This document shows positions 63,903 through 64,000 of a stretch of DNA of 64,000 nucleotides, piece after piece. The notes under the pieces are model-generated. The model searched no databases and had not been told where the DNA came from. It saw nothing but the letters and a program-made list of their open reading frames with translations. Source of the DNA: Hydrogenobaculum sp. 3684 (lineage in GTDB: Bacteria > Aquificota > Aquificia > Aquificales > Aquificaceae); contig NC_015557.1 in assembly GCF_000213785.1 (NCBI RefSeq), positions 1 through 64,000 on the forward strand, given 5' to 3'. Every line of letters starts with the position of its first letter. The stretch's first letter is position 1. The position numbers were made by a program, and so were the translations under genes.

Positions 63903-64000
63903 TTAAAAGCCAAAACTAAAACCTAAATCTGCGTTCACATCCTTTACTTCTTTTATATCCGGGAACTTTTGCTTAAGGGCTCTTTCTACTCCAGCTTTTA
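63903..64000 (-). CDS. NifU-like C-terminal domain protein (partial)
   Basis: The minus strand from the window edge reads KAGVERALKQKFPDI then KEVKDVNADLGFSFGF and a stop (at 63903-63905). GVERALKQKFPDIKEVKDV resembles the end of NifU/NfuA iron-sulfur scaffold domains. Only 31 residues are in the window and the cluster Cys motif lies beyond the edge, so the call is tentative. Confidence 0.5.
   Translation of the reverse strand, partial: KAGVERALKQKFPDIKEVKDVNADLGFSFGF

Noticed and set aside
1..64000. CRISPR array, insertion sequence, prophage or integron
   Set aside because: No regularly spaced repeats, no transposase or integrase frames and no phage structural genes; the only tandem repeat is the one inside dnaA.

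Overview
The window reads as the chromosome of a thermophilic, hydrogen-oxidising member of the Aquificales, most like Hydrogenobaculum. This rests on recall and gene content, not a database search: low GC, dnaA at the left edge, a free-standing methionyl-tRNA synthetase beta chain, a 5'-3' exonuclease separate from DNA polymerase I, a five-subunit 2-oxoacid:ferredoxin oxidoreductase as used in the reductive TCA cycle, a complete membrane-bound [NiFe] hydrogenase locus, and a tmRNA tag (APEAELSLAA) one residue from the Aquifex tag I recall. Coding is dense, often with 1-25 base overlaps. I see no CRISPR array, insertion sequence, prophage or integron; this is mostly core genome.

Layout. 0-6 kb: dnaA, a TauE-type permease, the MetRS beta chain, glycogen synthase, dihydropteroate synthase and diadenylate cyclase. 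6-10.6 kb: a four-gene exporter (DevC-like permease, ATPase, periplasmic adaptor, TolC-like channel). 10.6-14.1 kb: two tRNAs, RlpA, PhoU and an NtrY-like kinase. 14.1-17.9 kb: four type IV pilus minor pilins, one very long and Asn-rich. 17.9-31 kb: transport, cofactor and translation genes (nadA, prs, tRNA-Ser, folE, panB, prfB, dnaJ-hspR, glmU, queC). 31-36 kb: an esterase-like hydrolase with a Cys nucleophile, a class III aminotransferase, a HAD phosphatase with an apparent AUA start, thiol peroxidase, exonuclease and a DUF151 protein. 35.9-40 kb: the ferredoxin oxidoreductase operon. 40-50.3 kb: one hydrogenase operon running hyaA-B-C-D, hypC-D-E-A-F, a HupH C-terminal protein, then hypB. 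50.3-50.8 kb: a decayed chemoreceptor fragment. 50.8-57.5 kb: a secreted protein, an unknown protein, tRNA-Cys, a DUF255 protein, a DHH phosphoesterase, ribosomal protein S1 and MazG. 57.7-58.6 kb: tmRNA and a solitary zinc-binding CZB protein. 58.7-64 kb: ilvC, a CDP-alcohol transferase, a RibD-type reductase, dapB, an HNH nuclease, rpmB, an epimerase and the end of a NifU-like gene.

How the genes fit together. The hydrogenase supplies electrons from H2 to the quinone pool; its small subunit keeps all six cysteines of an oxygen-tolerant proximal cluster. The ferredoxin oxidoreductase fixes CO2 into a 2-oxoacid using reduced ferredoxin. Together they fit microaerobic chemolithoautotrophy.

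The most unusual signals are: a recurrent arrangement in which a -10 box lies 6-7 bases before the ATG with no Shine-Dalgarno sequence, implying leaderless mRNAs at many genes; the AUA start of the HAD phosphatase; a 16-base perfect inverted repeat covering the first pilin start codon; an 18-base tandem repeat inside dnaA; and a chemoreceptor relic in a genome that keeps a free CZB domain.
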